Below, in pieces: positions 42,712 to 51,553 of a DNA stretch of 64,000 bases. Within the stretch, counting starts at the first letter, position 1. Each line of letters begins with the position of its first letter. The position numbers were made by a program, and so were the translations under genes. The notes under the pieces were generated by a model. That model ran no database searches, had not been told where the DNA came from, and saw only the letters and a list, made by a program, of their open reading frames with translations. This DNA comes from Nitrospira sp. (GTDB lineage Bacteria > Nitrospirota > Nitrospiria > Nitrospirales > Nitrospiraceae): positions 806,001 through 870,000 of the forward strand of contig CP054184.1 of the NCBI GenBank assembly GCA_015709715.1. Direction: 5' to 3'.

Positions 42712-43447
42712 ATCGAGTCATGATCTCCTGGCCTTGCGGGCCCTGCATGAAGGCAAGAAAGTGCCGGGCCACATCCTGTTGCTTGGAGTGTTTGAGAATC
42801 ACCGCTCCTTGCTCCAAGGGCGGATGGGCTTCCGCCGGAATCTCCCAGTACCCGCCGGCATTTTTCATGGCCGGCGCCAATGCCAGCGACAGCGCGATGA
42901 TGCCGACATCGCAGGCGCCGGACTCGATGAACTGCGCCGCCTGTGAAATATTTTCCCCCAGCACCAGGCGGTCCTTCACGTCCGCATAAACCTGCGTATG
43001 CTCCATTGCGGCAACCGCCGCGCGTCCATAGGGTGCATGTTTCGGATTGGCAATGGCGATCTTCTTGATGGTCGGCTCACGCAGCACCATCATTCCTTTC
43101 GACACATCGAGCGAGGAACTCGTGGGCGCCCAGAGGACCACCCGTCCGACGGCATAACGATACAGCGAGCCTGGTACGGTCAGGCCCGCCTCTTCCAGCT
43201 TTTTGGGATAACCGATGTCGGCCGAAAAATACAGGTCGAAGGGCGCGCCCTGCTGGAGTTGCGCATAAAAATTCCCGGACGACCCGAGCGACAGCTTCAC
43301 CTGGTGCCCGCTCTGCCGTTCAAAGGCCGCAATCACGTCCTTGATGGCGAAATTCAGATCGGAGGCCGCCGCGACAGCAATCTCTTCAGCCCGTACCGGA
43401 CTGGCGGCGCAGAACAGCAGCAGACAAGCAGCGATGAGCCGTTTCAT
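42689..43447 (-). CDS. modA: Molybdate ABC transporter substrate-binding protein
   Basis: Periplasmic oxyanion-binding protein of 252 aa. Signal peptide MKRLIAACLLLFCAASPVRA precedes EEIAVAAASDLNFAIKDVIA, the ModA N-terminus; the ligand Ser is in AASDL and the second in GSSGNFYAQLQQGAPFDLYFSADIG. NPKHAPYGRAA and ESGACDVGIIALSLAL complete the family set. The sequence follows a porin gene by 12 bp, and modBC lie downstream in the same operon. Two more ModA-like proteins occur at 45982 and 49913. Confidence 0.94.
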   Translation of the reverse strand: MKRLIAACLLLFCAASPVRAEEIAVAAASDLNFAIKDVIAAFERQSGHQVKLSLGSSGNFYAQLQQGAPFDLYFSADIGYPKKLEEAGLTVPGSLYRYAVGRVVLWAPTSSSLDVSKGMMVLREPTIKKIAIANPKHAPYGRAAVAAMEHTQVYADVKDRLVLGENISQAAQFIESGACDVGIIALSLALAPAMKNAGGYWEIPAEAHPPLEQGAVILKHSKQQDVARHFLAFMQGPQGQEIMTRYGFTLPK

Positions 43448-43459
43448 ATTCGGTACTCC

Positions 43460-45154
43460 TTAGAAAAAGATTTGATATTGAACCCGGATGGCGTTTTCGA
43501 TCAAGGTGCCGCCCACGGCGTCGAGCGGCACGGTCCCCGAGCCTGGAGGCAGGGGCGCGCTACGCCCGATGGTGTAGCCGCCAGTGCCGAACTGGGTATT
43601 GCTGTAGGTCACCATGATTTGATGATCGTATGTCCCGTTCAAGAACCAATTGAGCGACACATCCGCCTGCTTGATCAAGTCATCGGCGGAAGCGGTGTCA
43701 GGATCCCAATAGGCGTACCGCGCCGCGAGTTCCAGGGTCCGCGGGATGAGATAGTATCCGCTTTGCACGTACCAGCCCATGGCATTGCCGAAATTATGGG
43801 GAGCCGTCGCCGTACAGGCGGCGTTCATACAAGGCAACCCCTTGTCGTGCCGAATGACATTCTTGAAGTAGAACTCTCCCTGTAGCGAGAACCCCCGATA
43901 CTTGAACACCCCATCGGCAGCCCAGGTGGAATAGTCCACGATGCCTAAGCCCAGCTGGCGGCCGTTGCCGAAGGCCGCCAGTTGCCGCCTGATGTTCAAA
44001 TTCGCCAAATCCAGCCCGACGAACGCATTGTCGGAACTGGTGTTGACTCCGGGATTGTACGAGTACCCGCCACCGACGGCGAGTTGTGGGGTTTCGGAAT
44101 AGGCGATATCACCTTCCCCATAACCGGGCCGGCCCAGGATGTTCCAATTCAAGCGTGCGACATACATGAGGCGGTCTACGTCGATACGCGTGTTCGCGTT
44201 CAGATTACGTTGGTTGGCGGGACAGCCCGCCGGCGAGGGAAAGGGATTACCACCCGTCTGTCCGCCGGGACAACCGACGGTCGCCTCCTCCGACGTAAAA
44301 GATCCCAGCCGGTTGAAGCTTGGGCCCGCACCGTTGAACACGCCGAGATAATAGTTCACAGGAAACAACTCTTCATCGTTCATGATCGTGATACCGATAT
44401 CGCGACGGTCCAGCCCGCTCGCCGTGAACGCATCCTGCACGAGCGCCCGTTCCGCGAACTGCATCGAGGCGGTGGAGTTGATTTGCGACCGGTTGAAGTA
44501 GACCTTGTATTGGCCGAATTGCACGTTCGCCCAGGGTAAACGAGTATAGGTAAAGTTGACGTCGAACAGAGACAAGGATCCTGGCGACTGCGCGTTCTCC
44601 GCCGTCTCCGCCCGCATCTGGATATAGTACTTAAAGTCCGGATCGAACAGATGGCCCATGAAATACAACCGCAGCCGTCTCACGTTGAAGGATGACGCGC
44701 TGTTCTCCGAACGATTGGCCCGATAGTCGCCGAAGACGCCCAGCAACTCAGGAAAATTCTTGGCTTCGCCGGGATTGCGCCAGGCATCGTTACGGAACCG
44801 CTGGGTATACCGCAATTGGCTGCGAAAGCGGATTTTGAGGAAGAAGGCATTGTCGTTCATCGAGAGGTTGAATCCCCGGTCGTACCAGCCGCGAAAACTC
44901 GGGGACAGCAACTGGCTGCGCTCTTCGGACTCTTTCAGCACCTGGTCGTACTCTTCCTGAGTGATCATGCCGCTCTTGACCGACCGTTCGAGCAAAAGTT
45001 TGAGCGACGGGTCCATGCTTTCGACGAAGACATACTTGCCGTCCTTTTCCAGCAGCTTGCCGGACTCCGCTGCCTGCGCGAAGGTCACACAAGCGAATCC
45101 CGCGAACAGCGCGGCCATCATCAGGGCGCGCAAACCTCTCCTGTATGTGCTCAT
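43460..45154 (-). CDS. Outer-membrane porin, phosphate-selective porin O/P-like
   Basis: Beta-barrel protein of 564 aa. A signal peptide (ALMMAALFAGFACVTFAQAA) is followed by a periplasmic helical part with an EEYDQVL motif and then by alternating amphipathic strands. It ends IENAIRVQYQIFF, an aromatic C-terminus that fits outer-membrane insertion. Segments such as VRRLRLYFMGHLFDPDFKYY resemble Porin O/P anion channels. It is a paralogue of the porin at 48236 (common KLLEKDGKYVF-like start and ...QYQ[IF]FF end). Next to modA it is likely to admit molybdate or other oxyanions. ATG 45154 has GGAG upstream. Confidence 0.88.
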   Translation of the reverse strand: MSTYRRGLRALMMAALFAGFACVTFAQAAESGKLLEKDGKYVFVESMDPSLKLLLERSVKSGMITQEEYDQVLKESEERSQLLSPSFRGWYDRGFNLSMNDNAFFLKIRFRSQLRYTQRFRNDAWRNPGEAKNFPELLGVFGDYRANRSENSASSFNVRRLRLYFMGHLFDPDFKYYIQMRAETAENAQSPGSLSLFDVNFTYTRLPWANVQFGQYKVYFNRSQINSTASMQFAERALVQDAFTASGLDRRDIGITIMNDEELFPVNYYLGVFNGAGPSFNRLGSFTSEEATVGCPGGQTGGNPFPSPAGCPANQRNLNANTRIDVDRLMYVARLNWNILGRPGYGEGDIAYSETPQLAVGGGYSYNPGVNTSSDNAFVGLDLANLNIRRQLAAFGNGRQLGLGIVDYSTWAADGVFKYRGFSLQGEFYFKNVIRHDKGLPCMNAACTATAPHNFGNAMGWYVQSGYYLIPRTLELAARYAYWDPDTASADDLIKQADVSLNWFLNGTYDHQIMVTYSNTQFGTGGYTIGRSAPLPPGSGTVPLDAVGGTLIENAIRVQYQIFF

Positions 45155-45220
45155 CACCAACTCCATGATGTCCAATTGTGATCGCTATGCGGATCGGTCA
45201 GTCCGAAAGCCGGCCGGTTA

Positions 45221-45895
45221 TCAGCGCGGTCCCGTGCCGGCCTCTCCGGATTTCAAGAACTGCCGATACGCCACCGCTCTGGTTTGCTTGTCATCGGCGC
45301 CCCAGAAGCGACCTGGCTCGAAGTAGAGGATGTAATCTTTCGGTGTGGGCGGTGGGAGGGGGTAGTTGTAGTCATAATTGTCGGATTTGCGCACGGGGAG
45401 CTGCGTGTGAAAATACTCGATCGTGAGATAGAGATAGGGGTCGCGGACAGTCACCCATCCGGCAGTGGTGTCCCGGCCATACTCCGGGTTGAATCCGGGA
45501 CCACGGATTTCGAAATGCGCCCGCTCGTCCGGGCCTACTTGCTGAAGCCCCTGTGCGAGGTGCGGCGCTAAGGCCTGGAGTTCGTCTTCTCGAAACAGGG
45601 GCTTGGGCGGCAACTCTTCCATGAACCAGCGTAACGGCAACCGTTGCTGCTCACGGATAGAAAAGCCCCGCAACAGGCTGACCATCTCCTCATTGGTCAG
45701 TTGCACCGGATGCGTATGGGCCTTGGAGTCGACCTCTCGTTGCACCTTCACCACCACCCGCTGATCTTCGTGCACCGTCCGCGTCGTATAGGGGAGCCTG
45801 GCACAGCCGCTTACCGTCAGGCTGGTGACCCCTCCCAACACGCAGGTCCAGAACACCATCTGCCTCCACAGACCTTGTCTCTTCGTGCGTCCCAT
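45221..45895 (-). CDS. Lipoprotein, paralogue of the one at 50734
   Basis: Lipoprotein of 224 aa with lipobox LTVSGC. Mature sequence features VQLTNEEMVSLLRGFSIREQ, then FREDELQALAPHLAQGLQQV, a Thr-Ala-Gly-Trp strand (TTAGWVTVRDPYLYLTIEYF) and a C-terminal YFEPGRFWGADDKQTRAVAY. The lipoprotein at 50734 has the same layout (ANLTATEVGTLLRGVRAWER; RNEEITVLASPMAKALAQTG; FEPEEFLVTVRSGARFFAPD). Both accompany a porin and a ModA, so they may tether or gate the uptake system. No named family is recognised. A 66-bp gap separates it from the porin gene downstream. Confidence 0.82.
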   Translation of the reverse strand: MGRTKRQGLWRQMVFWTCVLGGVTSLTVSGCARLPYTTRTVHEDQRVVVKVQREVDSKAHTHPVQLTNEEMVSLLRGFSIREQQRLPLRWFMEELPPKPLFREDELQALAPHLAQGLQQVGPDERAHFEIRGPGFNPEYGRDTTAGWVTVRDPYLYLTIEYFHTQLPVRKSDNYDYNYPLPPPTPKDYILYFEPGRFWGADDKQTRAVAYRQFLKSGEAGTGPR

Positions 45896-45981
45896 CTGCC
45901 GCTCCTCATAGATGTCGATAAAAGGCCTACAAATTACACGATCGTTGCACCGCTGAGGCCCAGGATCCCGTGTGTGATCGG

Positions 45982-46788
45982 CTATTGGCGCCGACTCGAG
46001 GGCAGGCCATACCCTGCCTGGCGAACAATGGCCTGCGCTTCCGCGCTCTGTACGTAATCAAGAAATTCTTCGCAGAGGCTTCGATTGGGGCAGTACCGCT
46101 CCATGGCCATCGAATGCACAGTTGGGAGATAGCCTTTTCCCACCCTCGCCACGATCCGAACCCGCTCCTGCTCCTTCACCGCTTCATGCCCGAAGAGAAT
46201 GCCTGCATCCGCCTGCCCGCTCAGCACATGGTCGAGGACTCCGCGCGAATCGGTCGCCACGTCGAGGCGCCCCGTGAAGGGTGCATCGAGCCCGAGCGCG
46301 TACAGCATGGCACCAGTTTGCGCCCCCAACCTGGTGTGCGACGGATCGGCCACGGCGAGGCGGCTGGTCCCGCGGCTCAAGGCTTCCAGCGAATCAGGCG
46401 CCTCGACCAAGGACTCCGGAACGACCAGGACCAGTTGCTCCACCGCATAGGATCGTTTCGTTCCCGGCAGGACATAGTATTTCTGCTCCAGCCGGGTGAG
46501 CACCTCGTCCCCGCCCGGAGCCACCACATGGATGGGGCCCCTGCCGATGAAGTATTGGCCGACCATGCTGTTTTCCATTCCCGCAATGGTTCGCCTCAAT
46601 TCCAAGCCGTTATCGACGTACAGTTTTATGCGGACGTCAGGATGGGTCCGTTCAAATCCGGCACCGAGTCGATCGAGCACGCCCTTCACACTGGGCGAGC
46701 CGGCGATGACAAAGGTTTCCTGTTCAGCCAATGCAGAACCGACGCACAACAGGAGACTCACCCCAACAACTGTCAGAAGATTAAGCAT
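45982..46788 (-). CDS. ModA-like periplasmic binding protein
   Basis: Extracellular solute-binding protein of 268 aa with signal peptide MLNLLTVVGVSLLLCVGSAL. Type-II binding-protein blocks include FVIAGSPSVKGVLDRLGAGF, LRRTIAGMENSMVGQYFIGR, LAVADPSHTRLGAQTG and VLSGQADAGILFGHEAV, the layout of ModA/TupA-like proteins. It differs substantially from the ModA at 42689 (AGSPSVK in place of AASDLN), so its ligand may differ (tungstate or another oxyanion, or an organic anion). It directly follows the XRE-PBP regulator gene (20-bp gap). Confidence 0.85.
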   Translation of the reverse strand: MLNLLTVVGVSLLLCVGSALAEQETFVIAGSPSVKGVLDRLGAGFERTHPDVRIKLYVDNGLELRRTIAGMENSMVGQYFIGRGPIHVVAPGGDEVLTRLEQKYYVLPGTKRSYAVEQLVLVVPESLVEAPDSLEALSRGTSRLAVADPSHTRLGAQTGAMLYALGLDAPFTGRLDVATDSRGVLDHVLSGQADAGILFGHEAVKEQERVRIVARVGKGYLPTVHSMAMERYCPNRSLCEEFLDYVQSAEAQAIVRQAGYGLPSSRRQ

Positions 46789-46808
46789 GGTCGCCTCACA
46801 AAAGCGCC

Positions 46809-48008
46809 TTAGTGCGCGCGCAATTCATGCACGGTTCCGGTCTCGGTCATGTCGTACCCGCCGAGGGCGTCGATTTCCGTTCGAAACGAGCGACTGACCA
46901 GGATATTCATAAGGGCCTCGATGCCCGGGTGGTCCTTGAGATGCGCCTTCGGCACCACGAAGTCGTAGCGGGCTCGCTGGAGGGGAAGAAAATCGAGGCC
47001 GAACAGATTCGCCGCCGTCCGCACTCCGACGGCCACATCCGCATGACCTTCCGCAATCGTGCGAGCGACCTGAAAATGGGATCGCCCGATTCGGTCATAC
47101 CCGCTGATCACCGCCGAGGTGATACCCGCCGCAGCCAATTGTTGATCGAGCAGCAAGCGCGCACCCGCCCCTGTTTCCCGGTTCATCAGGCCGATGTCGG
47201 GGCGAACGAGGTCCTCGACTCCATGGATGGATTTGGGATTCCCCGGGGCGACGAGCAGCCCTTCTTCCCACACCGCAAAGGTGATGACTAAATACTCACT
47301 GCCCTTGAGATGCCGGCGTAGGTACGGCAGGTTCGACTCTCCGGACTGCGCGTCCACGACGTGCACCCCCGCCATGTGTACCTCTCCCCGTTTCAGCGCG
47401 TCGATCGCGGCGGCGCTTCCGAGAGTCCATCCCACCACGCTGCAATCTTCTTTTTGTCGTCGAAGATAGTCGCCCGCCAAGAATACGGAAGGATCACAAC
47501 CAGCCACGGCGATTTCCTGTTCGATAACGCGGCGGTTCCGTAGAAGCCGTACTTGAACCTTTCTGGATGGGTGCTGGGGCCGTTGCGATTGGTGGGAGCC
47601 TGGAAGGGTAAGTCCATCCGCAGGTACGGCATAGTTCATCACCTCCCCCAACTCGGCAACCGGTCGGACAATAAACCGTGAACCGACCTTGGCCACTTTC
47701 ACACGGGTGTTGAGGTGAGAAGGTTTCATCGAGACCGAAGCTGCCGACCATTCACCCTCGACAATCTCCTCCTGAGGAAGCAGTCGGAAAAGGTCCTCCA
47801 CACGACAGCCGAGAGCCTGTGCAAGTCGAAGGGCGACGGCGGTGGTCGGGAGGTATTGGTTAGTTTCGATGGCATGCACGGCCTGTCGGGTGATCCCGGC
47901 GCGCAACGCAAGCGCGACGCGCGTCAGCCCTTTGGCCTGTCGCGTCTCTTCCAGCAGATTCTGAACCGATGCCGAGTCCTCAACCTGCGGTGACTTCTTC
48001 ATGTTCAT
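46809..48008 (-). CDS. XRE-family regulator with PBP-like ligand domain (molybdate-type sensor)
   Basis: Regulator of 399 aa from ATG 48008. The N-terminal HTH (residues 12-60, LTRVALALRAGITRQAVHAI) is followed by a large C-terminal domain of the periplasmic-binding-protein superfamily (MGLTLPG... then DPSVFLAGDYLRRQ, ALKRGEVHMAGVHVVDA, GLMNRETGAGARLLLDQQLA, ADVAVGVRTAANLFGLDF). Such XRE-PBP fusions are found near molybdate-transport genes and probably sense molybdate or a pterin. It heads the operon running down to modC. Upstream DNA has mirrored TGTTGACA elements. There is no clear ribosome-binding site, so the mRNA may be leaderless or the start slightly different. Confidence 0.85.
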   Translation of the reverse strand: MNMKKSPQVEDSASVQNLLEETRQAKGLTRVALALRAGITRQAVHAIETNQYLPTTAVALRLAQALGCRVEDLFRLLPQEEIVEGEWSAASVSMKPSHLNTRVKVAKVGSRFIVRPVAELGEVMNYAVPADGLTLPGSHQSQRPQHPSRKVQVRLLRNRRVIEQEIAVAGCDPSVFLAGDYLRRQKEDCSVVGWTLGSAAAIDALKRGEVHMAGVHVVDAQSGESNLPYLRRHLKGSEYLVITFAVWEEGLLVAPGNPKSIHGVEDLVRPDIGLMNRETGAGARLLLDQQLAAAGITSAVISGYDRIGRSHFQVARTIAEGHADVAVGVRTAANLFGLDFLPLQRARYDFVVPKAHLKDHPGIEALMNILVSRSFRTEIDALGGYDMTETGTVHELRAH

Positions 48009-48235
48009 GGCGGGCCATGAATGACAGAATACATTACATATGTCAACAGTAAAGTACACACGCAAAGAGATTGCCTCACGGAACAACAATTCAAGAGAAT
48101 ATTGTTGACAATGTTATTCAAGTCGATGTATTTCATTTCTTATCGGAATACTAGAGATTAGCAACTTACATTATTCACGCATTATTTACACCACCATCAG
48201 TTATTAGTCAGCCGCCCACACGGAGGATTGCAGAG
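48009..48235. promoter_or_regulatory. Divergent control region of the two molybdate-type operons
   Basis: AT-rich 227 bp. Plus strand: -35 TTGACA at 48105-48110, an 18-nt spacer and -10 TATTTC at 48129-48134, serving the porin gene at 48236. Minus strand: TTGACA at 48041-48046 could serve the regulator, with a weak -10. TGTTGACA occurs at 48103-48110 on the plus strand and at 48041-48048 on the minus strand. CAACAAT (48084-48090) and ATTGTTG (48101-48107) form an inverted repeat overlapping the plus-strand -35. Candidate operator of the XRE-PBP regulator. Confidence 0.55.
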
Positions 48236-49876
48236 ATGAAGGCCGGAGCGCTATTGAGAATCGCCGCACTGCTTGGCTTCGTCGCCGCAGGGGTGACATC
48301 CGAGGCCCATGCGCTTGAAGAGGGTCAACTTGTGAAGAAGGACGGGAAGTGGGAGTACTATTCCGGTGAAGATCCCGGCCTGAAGTATCTGCTCCTCAAA
48401 GGCATCATCAGCCAGGACGAGTACGACAAGGGATTGCGGGTGTTGGAAACCAAGGAGCGCATCTCTAAACCCAACTTCACCATCGACGTGAACAACGGTC
48501 TCAACATTCGAGCCGGGGACAAATTCTTCCTCAAACTCCGACTCCTCACCCAGGTTCGTTACAGTCACAGCACCTACAATGAAGGGTGGGGAACCATCGG
48601 CGATTCCCGCAACCCGGAAATCCTGGGCGGCCAGGTCGAGTATCGAGCGATCCGGAAACAGAGCGACTCCAATCAATTCAGCGTGCCCCGTGCCCGCCTC
48701 CAATTCCTGGGATACGCCTTCGACCCAGACTTTCGCTACAACGTCTCCTGGGCGTTTGACCAGACCACCTGGGATCAAGAAGGCGGCAGCGGTCGCGCCG
48801 GCCTACTCGACGCTTACATTTCGTCCTGGCACATTCCCTGGCTGACCGTTCAGGCAGGACAGCAACGGGTCTGGTTCAATCGCGCCACCATCAGTTCGAT
48901 GGCTACCTCGACCTTTGCGGACAACCTCATCGTCCAGAATGCCTTCGCGGCCAATCAACAGAGCAGCCGTGACATCGGCATCAGCATTTCGAGCGATGAG
49001 GACCAATACAAATTCAATTACGCCATCGGCATCTGGGGCGGCGTCGGCGCCAATCTCGCACGGGAAGGCACGGCGGTCAGCCAAAACGTCCTGCCGCAAA
49101 CCGGCACGCCGGGAGCACCCGGCGCCTCCACCACCCGAACGTACAACTACGACACCCGCTTCATGACCGGCGAAATGATGTACACCGTGCGCCTGCTCTA
49201 TAAGATCGCGGGTAATCCAGGATACGGCCAGGGCGATATCTTGAACTCACGCACGCTGCAATCGGCCATCGCCTTCGGGTATGCCTACAACCCGGCCCAA
49301 AACTATCTGAGTTCCACCCGGTCCGACATCGTCGAACGGGCCTATCGGCAACGGGTCACCAAGGCCTATAACGGCCGGCTCTTGGCGGGTGGCATCTGGG
49401 ATTTCCAAACCTATGAGGCCGACTTCATCGCGAAGTACCAAGGTTGGTCGTTCCAGGCCGAGGGCTACTACCGGCACCAGCGCGTCCGGAACCCGAATAG
49501 CGGCACGAGCCCCTTCGACCTGAACACTATCCCGCCGGCGCAATTCCTGGGCCCTCCCGTCAACCTCGGTCAAGCCTACGGCTGGTATGCACAGATCGGG
49601 AAGTACCTCATCCCGCGGAAGCTCGAACTGGCCGTTCGCTACGGTTTCATGGACCCCTCCACGCAGCAGGTCAACGACCTTGTCAAGGAGTTCGGCGCGG
49701 CCATCAACTATAGCTTCGACGGCACATACAATAACCGGCTCGTCATCGACTATTCGAATATCACCCTGGGTAGCGGGGGGCGCGCTCCCGATCGGTTTCC
49801 CTTCGAGAGCGAGCCGGGCTTCGGGCGCGACCTCATCGAAAACCGAATCAACGTCCAATATCAGTTCTTTTTCTAA
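48236..49876 (+). CDS. Outer-membrane porin, paralogue of 43460
   Basis: Beta-barrel protein of 546 aa with a signal peptide ending TSEAHALEE. An N-terminal helical segment (LLLKGIISQDEYDKGLRVLE) is followed by many strands (FFLKLRLLTQVRYSHSTYNE; FSVPRARLQFLGYAFDPDFR) and a C-terminal INVQYQFFF. It aligns throughout with the porin at 43460, including DPDFRYN and the LIPRKLELAVRYGFMDP segment (LIPRTLELAARYAYWDP in the other). Members of the phosphate-selective porin O/P group pass anions. It leads a plus-strand set of porin, ModA and lipoprotein. GGAGG precedes the ATG by about 8 nt. Confidence 0.88.
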   Translation: MKAGALLRIAALLGFVAAGVTSEAHALEEGQLVKKDGKWEYYSGEDPGLKYLLLKGIISQDEYDKGLRVLETKERISKPNFTIDVNNGLNIRAGDKFFLKLRLLTQVRYSHSTYNEGWGTIGDSRNPEILGGQVEYRAIRKQSDSNQFSVPRARLQFLGYAFDPDFRYNVSWAFDQTTWDQEGGSGRAGLLDAYISSWHIPWLTVQAGQQRVWFNRATISSMATSTFADNLIVQNAFAANQQSSRDIGISISSDEDQYKFNYAIGIWGGVGANLAREGTAVSQNVLPQTGTPGAPGASTTRTYNYDTRFMTGEMMYTVRLLYKIAGNPGYGQGDILNSRTLQSAIAFGYAYNPAQNYLSSTRSDIVERAYRQRVTKAYNGRLLAGGIWDFQTYEADFIAKYQGWSFQAEGYYRHQRVRNPNSGTSPFDLNTIPPAQFLGPPVNLGQAYGWYAQIGKYLIPRKLELAVRYGFMDPSTQQVNDLVKEFGAAINYSFDGTYNNRLVIDYSNITLGSGGRAPDRFPFESEPGFGRDLIENRINVQYQFFF

Positions 49877-49912
49877 CCCGTCACAACGGGTCACCGTGAC
49901 CGGAGGATGAGC

Positions 49913-50737
49913 ATGCAACGCGAAACGAAACGATTGAGGATCGGGCTGGTGGCCGGGCTTCTGCTCGCCACAATCGGGGTAGCGTCGCCGGTACAGGCCC
50001 AGTCTGAGACCTTGACCATCGCCGCCGCCAACAGCTTGAGAGACGCGCTGCGCAAGGTGCTCCCGCGCTTCGAAGCCGAACATCGTGCGATCAACGTACG
50101 GGTCATTTACGGTCCCTCGCAGACCCTGCGCAAGCAGATCGAAGAAGGCGCTCCGGTCGATGTGTTCCTGCCCTCACTCTTCGAGGAAATCGACCAGCTA
50201 GAACAGAAGGGGTTAGTAATCCAGGGCACCAAGCGGGCCTTCGCCGGCACCTCGCTGGTCTTGATCACCGGCACCGTGCTGCCGGCACCGCTCCGGTCGA
50301 TTCATGACCTCGAAACCGTCCCGGTCCGGCGCATCGCCATCGGCGATCCGAAAACGTCGTCGGTGGGCAAGGTCACCGTACAATTCCTCAAACACAGCAA
50401 ACTCGACTCGACGTTGAAGTCCCAGTATGTCTTCGGCGAACATTCGCGCGCTGTCTTGGATCTCGTCACGAAGGGAGAAGCCGAAGTCGGCGTGGTCTAT
50501 CGTACGGATGCCGTGTTCAACGAGAAGGTGCAAATCCTGGATACGGCGCCTCCCGAGTCTCACCAGCCGGTTCGCTACGGCGTGGCCGCGGTGTGGACGG
50601 CAAAAAACATTTCGGGCGCCGGCGACTTCATCGAGTTCTTGCTGGCGCCGCAGACACAGGCACTCTTTCAGGAATACGGCTTCGATCGAGTCACGGGAGA
50701 CGTCGGGCAGGTGCAGCGGCAGGAGGTGAACCCATGA
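49913..50737 (+). CDS. ModA-like molybdate/oxyanion binding protein
   Basis: Periplasmic binding protein of 274 aa. The start at 49913 is chosen because GGAGG (49902-49906) lies 6 nt before it; an ATG at 49907 abuts that site and is unlikely. The signal peptide (RIGLVAGLLLATIGVASPVQ, cleaved near AQS) precedes LTIAAANSLRDALRKVLPRF. Further ModA blocks are YGPSQTLRKQIEEGAPVDVF, RIAIGDPKTSSVGKVT and LVTKGEAEVGVVYRTDAVF. The ligand Ser of AASDL is AANSL here. It sits 36 bp after the porin and overlaps the lipoprotein by ATGA. Confidence 0.9.
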   Translation: MQRETKRLRIGLVAGLLLATIGVASPVQAQSETLTIAAANSLRDALRKVLPRFEAEHRAINVRVIYGPSQTLRKQIEEGAPVDVFLPSLFEEIDQLEQKGLVIQGTKRAFAGTSLVLITGTVLPAPLRSIHDLETVPVRRIAIGDPKTSSVGKVTVQFLKHSKLDSTLKSQYVFGEHSRAVLDLVTKGEAEVGVVYRTDAVFNEKVQILDTAPPESHQPVRYGVAAVWTAKNISGAGDFIEFLLAPQTQALFQEYGFDRVTGDVGQVQRQEVNP

Positions 50738-51468
50738 ACCGTAGAGGACACACAGCATCGCAACCGCGTTCTTGGACAGGACGTCTGACGCTCGGACTCG
50801 TCGGACTGGCCCTGGTCGCCGGTTGCGCCGGCGGACCGACCACCCCGCCGAAGATCATCTATCAGTCTGGCCTGAGCGAAGTGCGGGTGGAGCAGGATCC
50901 GGACTCGATGACCAATAGCCATCCCGCCAACCTGACGGCGACCGAGGTCGGCACCCTGCTGCGCGGCGTCCGCGCCTGGGAACGGCGGAACTTCATCCAT
51001 CGGCTCTTCGTAGGAGAAGCAGACCGTACCAGAGCCTTCCGGAACGAGGAGATCACCGTATTGGCATCGCCGATGGCCAAAGCGCTGGCGCAGACCGGCC
51101 CGGCCGAACGGGTCTACTTCCACCTGAGCCATGCCACGGACCAGGGAGATGAGGAAACCACCACGGGGTGGATCGCCATCCGTGGGTCCATCCTGCACCT
51201 CACGCTGACCGGAGTGCACGATCGACACAGCCCAGGGCCGGACATCAGCAAATACGACCGGCAACTCCCGAACATTCCCGAGGCGTCGGCCGCGCACGAC
51301 GTGACCTTTGAACCGGAGGAGTTTCTCGTCACGGTGCGCTCCGGCGCACGGTTCTTCGCCCCGGATCAGCGGGAGGAATTACAGATTCGGTATCGCGAGG
51401 CCCTCACCGCGATGCCGGTGCAACCGGGCTTGGATCGCGGACACGAAGCTGCCCCGCCCAAACCATAG
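50734..51468 (+). CDS. Lipoprotein, paralogue of the one at 45221
   Basis: Lipoprotein of 244 aa, signal peptide with lipobox ALVAGC. Folded part contains NSHPANLTATEVGTLLRGVR, RNEEITVLASPMAKALAQTG, TTGWIAIRGSILHLTLTGVH and FFAPDQREELQIRYREALT, matching the paralogue at 45221 segment by segment. The start ATG overlaps the ModA-like stop, so the two are translationally coupled. That the same type of lipoprotein accompanies both porin-ModA pairs implies a shared role in oxyanion uptake; what it does is unknown. Two-component genes follow 85 bp downstream on the same strand. Confidence 0.82.
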   Translation: MNRRGHTASQPRSWTGRLTLGLVGLALVAGCAGGPTTPPKIIYQSGLSEVRVEQDPDSMTNSHPANLTATEVGTLLRGVRAWERRNFIHRLFVGEADRTRAFRNEEITVLASPMAKALAQTGPAERVYFHLSHATDQGDEETTTGWIAIRGSILHLTLTGVHDRHSPGPDISKYDRQLPNIPEASAAHDVTFEPEEFLVTVRSGARFFAPDQREELQIRYREALTAMPVQPGLDRGHEAAPPKP

Positions 51469-51553
51469 GACCCCTTCGGCCTCACCAGGGTGCAGCCCCC
51501 CTTACTAGCACGGGGGAGGACGCTATGGTACGGTAGGCCTCACACGAGGCTCC

